Of a stretch of DNA of 58,253 nucleotides, positions 7,806 to 15,915 are shown piece after piece. Numbering within the stretch: the first letter of the stretch is position 1; each line of letters starts with the position of its first letter. The DNA comes from Verrucomicrobiales bacterium (lineage in GTDB: Bacteria; Verrucomicrobiota; Verrucomicrobiia; Verrucomicrobiales; DEV007), in assembly GCA_016795505.1 (NCBI GenBank), contig JAEUHH010000033.1:1-58253 (forward strand). Reading direction: 5' to 3'. Both the position numbers and the translations under genes were made by a program. The notes under the pieces were generated by a model. The model was not told the DNA's origin and ran no database searches. It saw only the letters and a program-made list of their open reading frames with translations.

Positions 7806-9830
7806 TCAGAAGCGGAAGGAGAGCCCTCCGCCAAAGCCGTGATCGGAGTGATACTGGGAGATGAGGGAAAGCTGCTTGGTAAGCAGCCACTCGGCACCGG
7901 CGGTCCACTCCCACTCGCTGCCGGTGTCGTAGTGGACGCCACCGAAGAGACCGAGCCGGTCGGTGAGGGCGATCGACTTGCCCAGCCCGATGCGGAAGTC
8001 GCCGCGGCTGTCCACCTGGACGAAGCTGTCGACGAGGTAGGGCAGCCGGTAGTCGATGCCGGCAAAGGCGCGGTCGCGCTCGTCGTGGTGATTGGTGAGC
8101 CGCGCACCGAAGCCGGCGGAGAGATTGGGATCGATATAGCGGCTCCAGCCGAGGTCGATCTCGTAATGAACGTGGTGGGGATCCTCGTAGCCGATGTCCC
8201 ACATGGCGTAGTAGTCATTCCGGCTGTCTCTGGCCATGGCCATGCCCATGGTCATGTGGGTCTGGGCGGACCCGTCGATCATGAAATGCAGGGGATCGTG
8301 GGCGTGGTCGCCGAGGTCGGGCACGTGGTCGGGCCCCTGCTCCTGATAGGAGAACACGCGCGCCATGCCGGCGTGCATGTGGTAGAGCAGGTGACAGTGG
8401 AAGAGCCAGTCGCCGGACTCGCTGGCCTCGAACTCGATGACGCGGGTGCCCATGGGAGGCACGTCGACGGTGTGTTTCAGCGGGGCGTCGGGACGCTCGC
8501 GCTCGTCGATGACGCGGAAGAAGTGGCCATGGAGATGCAGGGGGTGGTGCATCATGGTGTCATTGATGAGGGTGAGGCGCAGCACTTCGCCGCGGCGGAT
8601 GGGGATGACGCCGTCCTCGGAGGCAGTCTGGTCATTGAAGGACCACAGGTAGCGCTCCATGTCGCCCGTGAGGCGCAGCTCGATCTCCCGGCGCGGCAGG
8701 TGGGAGGCAAAGGCGGTGTTTTCCACCGCTCTCAGCCGGGCATAGGGCGACAGGGGGCGCTCAGGCTCGGGGGCATCGGGCTCGGGATCGGATTCCTCCA
8801 GGGCGGCCATGAGGTGGTCGTCCATGCGGTAGGGGTCCGGGGCGGGCACCTCGGGCGCGGGATGCCGGGGGTCGCCGGAGCCCAGCCGGATGGTGGCGTG
8901 GCCGGAGCCATCCTGTGCCGTGGCCCGGATCTCCCAGGTGCCGGGTCCGGGCACGGTGACGAGCACATCGTAGGTCTCGGCCATGCCGATGAGCAGGCGC
9001 TGCACGGGGAGCGGTCGCACGGCGGGTCCATCAGCGGCGACGATGCGGAGGGGGCCGGTGGCGGACTGGAGGTAGAAATAGGTGGAGGCGCCGGCATTGA
9101 TGAAGCGCAGGCGCACGGTCTCGCCGGGCTGGGCGGGCAGATCGATGGCAGGGCGGCCGTTGGCGAGGAAGGCATCGTAGGCGACATCGGAGATGTCCAT
9201 GGCCGGCATGCGGGACCGCTCGCGCTCGAGGTAGTCGGCCAAGGCGCCGGCCCGGATGGCACCAGCAAGACTCTGGAAGGTGCCTTTCCGGAACGCGTAC
9301 CAATCGCTGCCCCGGTGCAGGGTGCGCATCACTTCCTCCGGGCGCTCGCGGGTCCAGTCGGACAGCACGACGACGACATCGCGATCGGCGCGGATGGGCT
9401 CGCCGCCACGGGGCTCAACGACGATGGAGCCATAGACGCCCCGCTGCTCCTGGAGCCCGGTGTGGCTGTGATACCAGTAGGTGCCGGCATGGGTGAGGGG
9501 AAAGGTGAAGGTGTGGGTGGCCCCGGGCGCGATGGGCGGGGTGGTGAGGTGCGGCACACCGTCCTGGGCATTGGGCAGGAGGATGCCATGCCAGTGGACG
9601 GAGGTCTCCTCGCGGGCGAGGCGATTGGTCACCTGGATGCGGGCGGTATCGCCCACCCGGAAGCGCAGGGTGGGTCCGGGCAGACTGCCGTTCACGGTGA
9701 GGGCGGTGACGGGCCGGATGGCAGGGTCGGGCGACCACGGCGCCTCGTCGATGACGAGCGCGTAGTCGACCTCAGCCGCCTGAGCGGCGAAGGGGCAAAG
9801 GAAAAGAAGGGTGATAAGGGTGGTTTTCAT
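7806..9830 (-). CDS. Multicopper oxidase fused to an outer-membrane barrel (CopA-CopB like)
   Basis: 674 residues from ATG 9828-9830, chosen because it begins a clear signal peptide (TTLITLLFLCPFAAQAA). The oxidase part has all four copper-ligand regions: HWHG (79-82), YWYHSH (118-123), HPLHLHGHFF, and HCHLLYHMHAGM near 476. After the last cupredoxin comes a His/Met-rich linker (HDPLHFM, THMTMGMAM). From about residue 535 there is a membrane-barrel-like segment of alternating strands (IDLGWSRYID, FRIGLGKSIAL) ending in GLSFRF, with the C-terminal Phe typical of outer-membrane proteins. That tail resembles CopB. CopA and CopB are usually separate genes. Expected role: periplasmic Cu(I) oxidation/detoxification tied to the outer membrane. 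Confidence 0.9.
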   Translation of the reverse strand: MKTTLITLLFLCPFAAQAAEVDYALVIDEAPWSPDPAIRPVTALTVNGSLPGPTLRFRVGDTARIQVTNRLAREETSVHWHGILLPNAQDGVPHLTTPPIAPGATHTFTFPLTHAGTYWYHSHTGLQEQRGVYGSIVVEPRGGEPIRADRDVVVVLSDWTRERPEEVMRTLHRGSDWYAFRKGTFQSLAGAIRAGALADYLERERSRMPAMDISDVAYDAFLANGRPAIDLPAQPGETVRLRFINAGASTYFYLQSATGPLRIVAADGPAVRPLPVQRLLIGMAETYDVLVTVPGPGTWEIRATAQDGSGHATIRLGSGDPRHPAPEVPAPDPYRMDDHLMAALEESDPEPDAPEPERPLSPYARLRAVENTAFASHLPRREIELRLTGDMERYLWSFNDQTASEDGVIPIRRGEVLRLTLINDTMMHHPLHLHGHFFRVIDERERPDAPLKHTVDVPPMGTRVIEFEASESGDWLFHCHLLYHMHAGMARVFSYQEQGPDHVPDLGDHAHDPLHFMIDGSAQTHMTMGMAMARDSRNDYYAMWDIGYEDPHHVHYEIDLGWSRYIDPNLSAGFGARLTNHHDERDRAFAGIDYRLPYLVDSFVQVDSRGDFRIGLGKSIALTDRLGLFGGVHYDTGSEWEWTAGAEWLLTKQLSLISQYHSDHGFGGGLSFRF

Positions 9831-9968
9831 GGGATCTGAGGCAAACGAGTCGGGATACGGAGCCCGGCCAGCCCGGGAGGGACCGACACGCAGGCAGGGA
9901 TCACGGCATTCCCCGACGGGGGAAGCCATGCCGACAAGCAGGGCGGCACGCGCGGCCGCCGCTTTGGC

Positions 9969-10376
9969 TCAGATCAGCCGGGATTGGTACAGAGCGAGTC
10001 GCCACCCCGGAGGTCGGCGGTCATCGATGACGCTGACCACGGCAGGCAGGCGATCAATCGGCCGCTCGGTGGTCACACGATCGAAAACGGAGGTCTCCAC
10101 CATCAGGCTTTCGCCCATCAGGGGCAGGAGCACGGTGGGCTGGCCGCCATCAGCGAGACGCGGCTGTTTGCCATGGCAATCCTGGCATGGCTCCCCGGGC
10201 GCTTTGTCCTGACCATCCGCGCATTCGTCGGAGTGGGCGCAGCAGGAGGGCGCATCGCCGGCTGCCGCTGCCACCAACTGCCGCACTTGGCAACAGCACA
10301 GCGGGGCGACCAACAAGATCGCAAGCCATGCCGCCAGAATCCGGCGGGCGGTTCCCAATGAACGCACGGATTTCAT
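9969..10376 (-). CDS. Cys-rich exported protein upstream of the copper oxidase
   Basis: 135 residues from ATG 10374-10376, preceded by a good AGGAG ribosome-binding site. The N-terminus is a hydrophobic export signal (ILAAWLAILLVAPL) ending in CCCQ, which could be a lipobox. Residues about 45-75 hold SCCAHSDECADG and CQDCHGK, a Cys/His cluster suited to metal binding. The C-terminal half has no recognisable domain. It is the first gene of the minus-strand copper cluster and lies 138 nt before the oxidase start. The function is inferred from composition and position. Confidence 0.7.
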   Translation of the reverse strand: MKSVRSLGTARRILAAWLAILLVAPLCCCQVRQLVAAAAGDAPSCCAHSDECADGQDKAPGEPCQDCHGKQPRLADGGQPTVLLPLMGESLMVETSVFDRVTTERPIDRLPAVVSVIDDRRPPGWRLALYQSRLI

Positions 10377-10549
10377 AGTCTCCTCTTTATCCATCGCACA
10401 GTCCCGCGGCGTTGCAAATGGCGCAACAATCTGCGCTCGATGAATGCCAAGACCTGCGCCTTGGATGCACCTTGACCACTGGGGCGGAAACCGGCACAGT
10501 GATCTGAACGAAAACCTCATCCCATTCACCACTCCTCCCTGTACCGACC

Positions 10550-10864
10550 ATGAAATCCCTCCCCTTCCTTGCCGCCACCGCCGCCCTGCTGACCCTCGCC
10601 ACCACCGCCCCGGCGGAGGAAGCCGAGATCATCTACAGCGCCTCGTCGAAGAAGGACGCCCATGCCTCCGCCGCCTCGGCCGTGAGCGTGATCGAACGCC
10701 GCGACTATGCCGCCCCGGTGCGGGCCCAGCACGATGCCCATGTCTATCGCAGCGAGGGCCTGGCCTCGGCCCGGCACGACGAGATCTCCAGCTACGCGAT
10801 CTGCTTCTACATCACCCTGGAGAAGCCCGGCACCGTCTATCTGGGCCACAGCCTCGCCCGCTGA
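10550..10864 (+). CDS. Small secreted protein of unknown function
   Basis: 104 residues with a clear signal peptide (LPFLAATAALLTLATTAPAE, likely cut after PAE or APA). The mature protein is about 80 residues, without Cys clusters or a recognised motif. It contains a beta-type stretch near the C-terminus (SSYAICFYITLEKPGTVYLG). It is transcribed divergently from the Cys-rich copper-cluster gene, sharing a 173 bp intergenic region. No function can be assigned. Confidence 0.65.
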   Translation: MKSLPFLAATAALLTLATTAPAEEAEIIYSASSKKDAHASAASAVSVIERRDYAAPVRAQHDAHVYRSEGLASARHDEISSYAICFYITLEKPGTVYLGHSLAR

Positions 10865-10908
10865 ACTGTGCTGGACAGATCGGCGGAATGGCCGGATGAT
10901 CCGCCCCG

Positions 10909-11631
10909 ATGACCGGTCCCTGGATCACCGCCACCGCCCTGCTGTCCGCCGTGGAGGCCTCTACCTCCGCGACGCCCGCCGCCGCGTGGTGGACGGTCCT
11001 GCTGGCTTATGTGATCGGGGCGACGCCCTGCGGCTTCCTCGCCGGAAAACTGCGCGGCATTGACATCCGCCAGCACGGCAGCGGCAACATCGGCGCGACC
11101 AATGTGCTGCGCACCCTGGGCAAGCCGATCGGCATCACCGTGCTGGTCTGCGACGTGCTGAAAGGCCTGCTACCCGTACTACTGGCCCGCTCCGTCGCCG
11201 GTCCCGGCGGGTCGGTCATCGCCATCGCCGCGGCCATCGCCGCCATCCTCGGGCACAACTACACCTTCTGGCTGGGCTTCAAGGGCGGCAAGGGCATCGC
11301 CACCTCGGCGGGCGCCATCGCCCCGCTCATTCCCCTGCCCTTCGCCATTGCGCTGGGGCTCTGGATCGCCGGCTTCGCCCTGTCGCGCTACGTCTCGGTC
11401 GCCTCCATCCTCGCCGCCATCTCCCTGCCGGTCAGCGCCTCGGTCCAGATGCTCCGGGCAGGCGCGTGGGATGTCCCGCTGCTCGTTTTCACCCTCTTTC
11501 TCGCCACCATGGCCACCTGGCGCCACCGCACCAACATCCAGCGGCTCTGTCGGGGTGAGGAAAACCGCTTCGAACCGGGGAAAAAGAAACAGCCCTCCCC
11601 CACCCCATCCGAAAACCCGCCAGCCGCCTGA
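10909..11631 (+). CDS. plsY: Acyl-phosphate:glycerol-3-phosphate acyltransferase PlsY
   Basis: 240 residues. It catalyses the first acyl transfer to glycerol-3-phosphate in membrane phospholipid synthesis. Family motifs are present: SGNIGATNVLRTLG (motif 1, about residues 50-63), a DVLKGLLPV region, and LGHNYTFWLGFKGGKGIAT with the glycine-rich GGKG (motif 3). About five hydrophobic membrane segments. The C-terminal ~25 residues are a polar tail. The stop overlaps the next start (TGATG), so it is translationally coupled with gpsA, which supplies its substrate. Confidence 0.95.
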   Translation: MTGPWITATALLSAVEASTSATPAAAWWTVLLAYVIGATPCGFLAGKLRGIDIRQHGSGNIGATNVLRTLGKPIGITVLVCDVLKGLLPVLLARSVAGPGGSVIAIAAAIAAILGHNYTFWLGFKGGKGIATSAGAIAPLIPLPFAIALGLWIAGFALSRYVSVASILAAISLPVSASVQMLRAGAWDVPLLVFTLFLATMATWRHRTNIQRLCRGEENRFEPGKKKQPSPTPSENPPAA

Positions 11632-12638
11632 TGCCCATGATCGAACAAGCCGCCGTACTCGGAGCCGGGAGTTGGGGCACCGCCCTGTCCATCGCCTTGG
11701 GCGAGCGCGGGCTCGATGTCGTCCTTTACGGCAACGAGCCGCAGGTGGTCGACGAGATCAACACCCGCCACACCAACGAGACCTACCTGCCCGGCATCAC
11801 CCTGCCGCCCACGGTATCCGCCACGCTCGACCTGGCCGATGTGGTCAGCCGCCCACTCATCCTGCTCGTGGTCCCGTCCAAGGTCGCCCGTCTCGTCCTG
11901 ACGCAGCTCCGCGACGCCGGCCTGCCCGCCGACACCATCCTGCTCACCTGTACGAAGGGCCTCGACCCCGAGACCGGCCAGTTGATGCACGATCTGATCT
12001 CCGAACTCCTGCCCGCCAATCCCGTCGCCGTGCTTTCCGGCCCCACCCACGCCGAGGAAGTCGCCGCCCGCCTCGCCACCGCCGCCGTCATCGGCTGCCG
12101 CGACGAGCCGACCGCCGCCCGCATCCAGGAAGTCTTCACCCTGCCGTGGTTCCGCACCTACACCAGTGACGACCTGATCGGCATCGAGATCGGCGGCGTG
12201 GTGAAAAACGTCTTCGCCATCGCCGCCGGCATCGTCGATGGCCTCGGCCTCGGCGACAATGCCAAAGCCGGCATGGTCACCCGCGGTCTCGCGGAAATGA
12301 CCCGGCTCGGTGAGGCCCTCGGCGCCAAACCCGAGACCCTGCGCGGTCTCAGTGGCGTCGGCGACCTCATCGTCACCTGCTACAGTGCCCACAGCCGCAA
12401 CAACCGCGTCGGGCGCCTGCTCGGACAAGGCAAAACCCTCGAGGAAGCCGTCGCCGCGCTGAACCAGGTCGCCGAAGGCGTGCCCAACGCGAAAAGCGTC
12501 CATCACTTGGCCCGGAAACTGAACGTCCGCACCCCGCTGATCGATCAGGTCCACGCCGTGCTTTACGAAAACAAGCCCACCCGGCGCGCGCTCCAGGAGC
12601 TGCTGAACCGCGATCCCCGCGCTGAGAACGACGACTGA
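11631..12638 (+). CDS. gpsA: Glycerol-3-phosphate dehydrogenase [NAD(P)+]
   Basis: 335 residues. It reduces dihydroxyacetone phosphate to sn-glycerol-3-phosphate for phospholipid synthesis. It shows the N-terminal dinucleotide fold (VLGAGSWGTALS), the substrate block VLSGPTHAEEVA, the catalytic-Lys region EIGGVVKNVFAIAAG, and the conserved DLIVTCYSAHSRNNRVG and EGVPNAKSVHHLA. Two starts are possible (11631 or 11637). The first overlaps the plsY stop by one base. The plsY-gpsA pair makes and uses glycerol-3-phosphate. Confidence 0.97.
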   Translation: MPMIEQAAVLGAGSWGTALSIALGERGLDVVLYGNEPQVVDEINTRHTNETYLPGITLPPTVSATLDLADVVSRPLILLVVPSKVARLVLTQLRDAGLPADTILLTCTKGLDPETGQLMHDLISELLPANPVAVLSGPTHAEEVAARLATAAVIGCRDEPTAARIQEVFTLPWFRTYTSDDLIGIEIGGVVKNVFAIAAGIVDGLGLGDNAKAGMVTRGLAEMTRLGEALGAKPETLRGLSGVGDLIVTCYSAHSRNNRVGRLLGQGKTLEEAVAALNQVAEGVPNAKSVHHLARKLNVRTPLIDQVHAVLYENKPTRRALQELLNRDPRAENDD

Positions 12639-12644
12639 CCCGCG

Positions 12645-13361
12645 ATGCACCCGCCCAGCCTCCGCACCCCGCTGGCGCTCGCCGCCGCCGCCGTCCTGCT
12701 GCTCCCGGCGCCCCTGCCGGCGGCCGACTGGACCCTCACCGACGGCACCGTCGTCCCCGGCGAGTTGCATCGCTTCGACTTCACGGAAAAGCGCGCCATT
12801 TTCGAAAAGCCCGACGGCGGCTCCCGCGCCGTTCCCACCGAGGAGCTGTCCCCGGCATCGCGCTGGCGGCTCTTGCTCTCGCCGGCCTACAACCGCGGGT
12901 TCCCCGAGGAGCAGTGGACCCCGGAACAGGGCCGCTACTACGCCTGCCTCCTCGCGGTGCCCATCGCCTGCCTGCTGCTGAGCTTTTACATCTGCGCCAT
13001 CGTCCTGTTCAAACAGGGGAATCCCCTCAAAGCCATCGCCGGCTGGTTCGGTTCGGCCCTGCTGGGCGGCTTCCTGATGAGTTTTTACCTCTACCTCTCC
13101 CATCGCAACGCCACCTCCGCGACCGCCATCCTCGTCGGCGGCGCGGTCGTCTGCGCCGTCCTGCTGTCGGTCTATATCAGCGTGGTCTATCACTCCACCA
13201 CCTTCGAAGGCTTCAAACTCCTCGCCCTCCACGTCTTTGGCGCCCTGTTGCTGCTCTTTCTGGTCGTGCTCACCGGTCAGCGCCTCATGCAGGCCTTCGA
13301 CTTCGAACAGGTCATCAAGGAGAGAATCATGATCCCCGTCGGGCTCTTGCCGAAAGAATAA
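12645..13361 (+). CDS. Membrane protein with N-terminal SHD1-like domain
   Basis: 238 residues. A signal peptide (LALAAAAVLLLPAPLPAA) is followed by about 45 residues resembling SHD1-like beta domains (DWTLTDGTVVPGELHRFD, IFEKPDGGSRAVPTEELSP), then four hydrophobic helices (from about residue 100). The tail is charged and ends FEQVIKERIMIPVGLLPKE. The gene begins 6 nt after gpsA, so it is probably in the plsY-gpsA operon. The next gene encodes a protein of the same layout with a similar tail (RLLVPLGLA). Function unknown. Confidence 0.75.
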   Translation: MHPPSLRTPLALAAAAVLLLPAPLPAADWTLTDGTVVPGELHRFDFTEKRAIFEKPDGGSRAVPTEELSPASRWRLLLSPAYNRGFPEEQWTPEQGRYYACLLAVPIACLLLSFYICAIVLFKQGNPLKAIAGWFGSALLGGFLMSFYLYLSHRNATSATAILVGGAVVCAVLLSVYISVVYHSTTFEGFKLLALHVFGALLLLFLVVLTGQRLMQAFDFEQVIKERIMIPVGLLPKE

Positions 13362-13372
13362 TCTTTCCTTAT

Positions 13373-13378
13373 TATAAT
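13373..13378 (+). promoter_or_regulatory. Possible -10 box before the second membrane protein gene
   Basis: A perfect TATAAT lies in a short AT-rich patch (13360-13390) that stands out in this GC-rich DNA, 44 bases upstream of the ATG at 13422. A TTGCCG at 13347-13352 is a poor -35 with a long (20 bp) spacer, so only the -10 is convincing. Confidence 0.4.
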
Positions 13379-13421
13379 TTTCATAATATGCTGTCGGGCA
13401 CGTCCCACCCTGGACAGCACC

Positions 13422-14252
13422 ATGACCTCCCCTGCAACACCATCCCATCCGGTCGTTCAGCGATTCCTCGCCGCCGGAGCCCTGGCACTCGGCCTTTGGT
13501 CGGTCCCCGGGCTGCTCATTGCCGCCCCACCGGCGTCAAAGTCGTTTTCCGCGGTCGCCACCGCGGCGGAGCCACGCATTCACACCCTGCGGCTCGCCAA
13601 TGGCGACCTCATCGATGCCACCATCACCGGCTATAGCCTGCAAAGCCGGGTGCTGACGCTGCAACTGATCAACGGGAACACCACCCACGTGTCGCCGCGC
13701 GATCTCACCGCCATGAGCAAGCTGGTCTGGCTCACCTCGCCCGCCTTCAAAGAAACCCTCGCCCAGTACCGGCCGTCGAATCAGGCCATCGCCATTGCGA
13801 TCGAGCGACTCGTCCCACCCATGCTCGCCGTCATCCTCGCCGGCTTCCTCTGCTTCTGGGGCGGAGTCGCCCTCGTCGGCGCGCCGAAACGCATCGGCCG
13901 GGCCTCCCTGTCCTACGTGAAGTCGCTGTTCCACGCCGTCGTGCTGTTCATCGCCCTCGTGTTCGCCCTCTACGGCGTCGAGCGCGCCCTGGGCGATTCA
14001 CCCGTCGCGCCCCTGATCCATGGCGTCCTGTTCGCCGTTGCCATCATCGCCACCGTCCTGATCCTGAGCAATCAGATCGGCGGCGACTACGATCTCTCCA
14101 CCTGGATGGGATTCAGCATCGTCGTCACCAGCACCGGCATCGGCGCCCTGTCGGCCGTCACCCTGCTCTACCTGCTGCCCCGCTTCATGGAGCGTCCCGG
14201 CATCGACGACTGGTTCACCGACCGGCTTTTGGTGCCCCTGGGGCTTGCCTAG
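13422..14252 (+). CDS. Membrane protein, relative of the upstream SHD1-like protein
   Basis: 276 residues with the same plan as its neighbour: signal peptide (residues about 10-35), a short beta domain (HTLRLANGDLIDATITGY, LQLINGNTTHVSPRDLTAM), four to five hydrophobic segments, and a polar tail FTDRLLVPLGLA that mirrors RIMIPVGL of the upstream protein. They look like diverged tandem paralogues, although the similarity is low outside the layout and tail. Its 3' end overlaps the convergent transporter gene by 38 bases. Function unknown. Confidence 0.75.
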   Translation: MTSPATPSHPVVQRFLAAGALALGLWSVPGLLIAAPPASKSFSAVATAAEPRIHTLRLANGDLIDATITGYSLQSRVLTLQLINGNTTHVSPRDLTAMSKLVWLTSPAFKETLAQYRPSNQAIAIAIERLVPPMLAVILAGFLCFWGGVALVGAPKRIGRASLSYVKSLFHAVVLFIALVFALYGVERALGDSPVAPLIHGVLFAVAIIATVLILSNQIGGDYDLSTWMGFSIVVTSTGIGALSAVTLLYLLPRFMERPGIDDWFTDRLLVPLGLA

Positions 14253-15198
14253 CCAGTTCCACCTGGCCGCGGATCGCCAGAAAGAGCCCCACCACCACCG
14301 CCGCGCCCCCGATCGTCTGCCAGGCCACCAGCCGCTGGCCCAGCAGCACCACCCCCAGCCAGGCCGTCGCCACCGGCTGCACCAGCAGCACCACCGACGC
14401 CAGACTCGCCGGCACCCCGCCCAGACCATAGGAGATCAGCCCCTGGCCACAGGCGTGCGACAGCACCCCCAGCCCGATCATCGGCCACCAACCCCGCCAG
14501 CCATTCGCCGGCCAGAACGGGTCCTCATGCATCCAGGCCAGCGGAAACAGGCAGATCGCCGCCACCAGGCTCGCCCAGAACATCAGCACCGGAGCCGATC
14601 GCAGCGTCCGGTAGCGTTTCATCGTCAGTTGATACGACGCGTAAAACCCCGCCGTCAGCAGCGCCATCAGGTCCCCGAAGACCGGATCCCCGCCCGCCAC
14701 CGGCTGCCGTTTCGCCGAGCTCAGCATCAGCAGCGCCACCCCGGCAAACGCCAGCACCGCGCCGCCGACAAAGCGCCGGCTCAGCCGCTCCCGCCACACC
14801 AGCCAGGCATAGAGCGTGACGAACAGGATCGCCACATTCGCCAGCAGCGTCGCATTCGCCACCGAGGTGTGCTCGAACGACCAATGCCACGCCCAGAAAT
14901 CGCCCGCGAAGATGATGCCCGGCACCCACAGCCAGCCCCGCATCCGGTCGCCCTCGCTCGACAGCCCCCGCGGCCCCAGCAGCCGCTCGCCCTGCATTGT
15001 CAGCAGGATGCCCAGCGCCACCGCCCCCAGCGCCACCCGCCAGAAAGCCGAGTCCCACATCCCCACCCCCGAGATCGTCACCCCCTGCACCGCAAAGATC
15101 GGCGCGAAGGCGATGCACAGCGCCCCCACCACCAGACCGGCCAGATGACGGGGCGAAATGACGGGTGACGTGACAGGCAACGGAGTGGGTGCGCTCAA
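14215..15198 (-). CDS. EamA/DMT family transporter
   Basis: 327 residues with ten hydrophobic segments in two repeated halves, as in the drug/metabolite transporter superfamily (EamA). Typical blocks include NATLLANVAILFVTLYAWLV in the first half and LSHACGQGLISYGLGGVPAS plus a later VVLLVQPVATAWLGVVLLG in the second. The substrate cannot be predicted. It runs convergently to the preceding membrane protein gene and overlaps its end. Upstream is the repeat cluster from 15.2 kb. Confidence 0.9.
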   Translation of the reverse strand: MSAPTPLPVTSPVISPRHLAGLVVGALCIAFAPIFAVQGVTISGVGMWDSAFWRVALGAVALGILLTMQGERLLGPRGLSSEGDRMRGWLWVPGIIFAGDFWAWHWSFEHTSVANATLLANVAILFVTLYAWLVWRERLSRRFVGGAVLAFAGVALLMLSSAKRQPVAGGDPVFGDLMALLTAGFYASYQLTMKRYRTLRSAPVLMFWASLVAAICLFPLAWMHEDPFWPANGWRGWWPMIGLGVLSHACGQGLISYGLGGVPASLASVVLLVQPVATAWLGVVLLGQRLVAWQTIGGAAVVVGLFLAIRGQVELARQAPGAPKAGR

Positions 15199-15370
15199 GG
15201 GCCGCCACTAAAGCCGCTCCCCGCCGCGGGCGGAAACGAAAAGTTGCGACATGACACGGAATCAAAGCCCACCGCAAAGGCCCGTCCCACCAGAGCCGCC
15301 CTCCGCCGATGGGCCCCTGTGCCGGCCCCCAGCGATTCGAGCTGAAGACCGAGCGACCAAGTGTCGTTGC

Positions 15371-15440
15371 CAGCCTCCCGCCACCATCCCCATCATGATT
15401 TCACCCCCCCATGATTTTGTCTCCCTCCCCGAGCCCGGCG
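15371..15440. repeat. Dispersed repeat (ATGATTTTGTCTCCC type), copy 1
   Basis: Begins CAGCCTCCCGCC and contains CATGATTTCACCCC and CCATGATTTTGTCTCCC. A diverged second copy is at 15693-15760. The reverse complement of its core is part of the composite repeats at 2352 and 5610, so the element occurs at least four times. Confidence 0.75.
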
Positions 15441-15512
15441 CCAGAGATCTTTGGGAATTCACCACGGAGGCTCGGATGACGCGGAGGGTCTCCCACGCCG
15501 TTCAATCTCGCC

Positions 15513-15656
15513 CAAGGAGCGGTGGCGCCACCGCCGTAGCCCCACCCGATGCGCCCGCAGCTCGGTGTGAGACCTCTTCCTATGCAAAACAGGCCAAGCA
15601 GCGACCGGCATGGTGAAGCCGATCTGGCTCGGCGGCGGGGGCGCCGCCGCTCCTTG
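15513..15656. repeat. 144 bp element with inverted ends (MITE-like)
   Basis: The left end CAAGGAGCGGTGGCGCC (continuing ACCGCCG) is inverted at the right end as CGGCGGCGGGGGCGCC, then GCCGCTCCTTG. The arms are about 24 bases with a few mismatches. The inside has no gene. It resembles a small non-autonomous inverted-repeat element, but no target duplication is evident. Confidence 0.55.
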
Positions 15657-15692
15657 AGGCAAAGCCCGCGTGACTTTGTTTCTCTTTCTTCC

Positions 15693-15760
15693 CAGCCTCC
15701 CGCCCATCCCCTGTCATGATTCCTCCCCTCATGATTCTGTCTCCCTCCCCGATCCCGCCG
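15693..15760. repeat. Dispersed repeat (ATGATTTTGTCTCCC type), copy 2
   Basis: CAGCCTCCCGCC is followed by CATGATTCCTCCCC and TCATGATTCTGTCTCCC, the same order as in the copy at 15371. Confidence 0.75.
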
Positions 15761-15788
15761 CCGCCGCCCGGCTGAAGCCCGCGCCGTT

Positions 15789-15832
15789 CCGATCGAACCC
15801 TGTCTGATCTCCGATCCAACCCTGTCTGATCG
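15789..15832. repeat. 22 bp repeat pair (site 3)
   Basis: Two units in direct tandem (15789-15810 and 15811-15832), each starting CCGATC and containing ACCCTGTCTGATC. It lies about 85 bases upstream of the next start codon. Confidence 0.9.
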
Positions 15833-15915
15833 GAATCTCCCCGCAACCGGCGGCCGGTGCCCCGGTTTAAGAAATCGGTCTCGACACCGCCCCGGAAATC
15901 TCTACGCTGCCCATC

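Larger units (their letters stand above)
15199..15915. other. Repeat cluster without genes
   Basis: I see no supported gene in these 717 bases. The stretch contains two copies of an ATGATTTTGTCTCCC-type repeat (15371-15440 and 15693-15760), a 144 bp element with ~24 bp inverted ends between them (15513-15656), and a pair of 22 bp repeat units (15789-15832) just before the next gene. Confidence 0.8.

Noticed and set aside
6441..9839. A 1132-residue open frame on the plus strand
   Set aside because: It lies antisense to the methyltransferase, YHS protein and copper oxidase, all of which have clear motifs. High GC content makes stops rare on the opposite strand. Its translation is low complexity with no domain.
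10465..10500. Possible MerR-type copper operator in the divergent region before the copper cluster
   Set aside because: ACCTTGACC with a loose partner half-site is too imperfect to call. A plain TTGACC -35 box is as likely.
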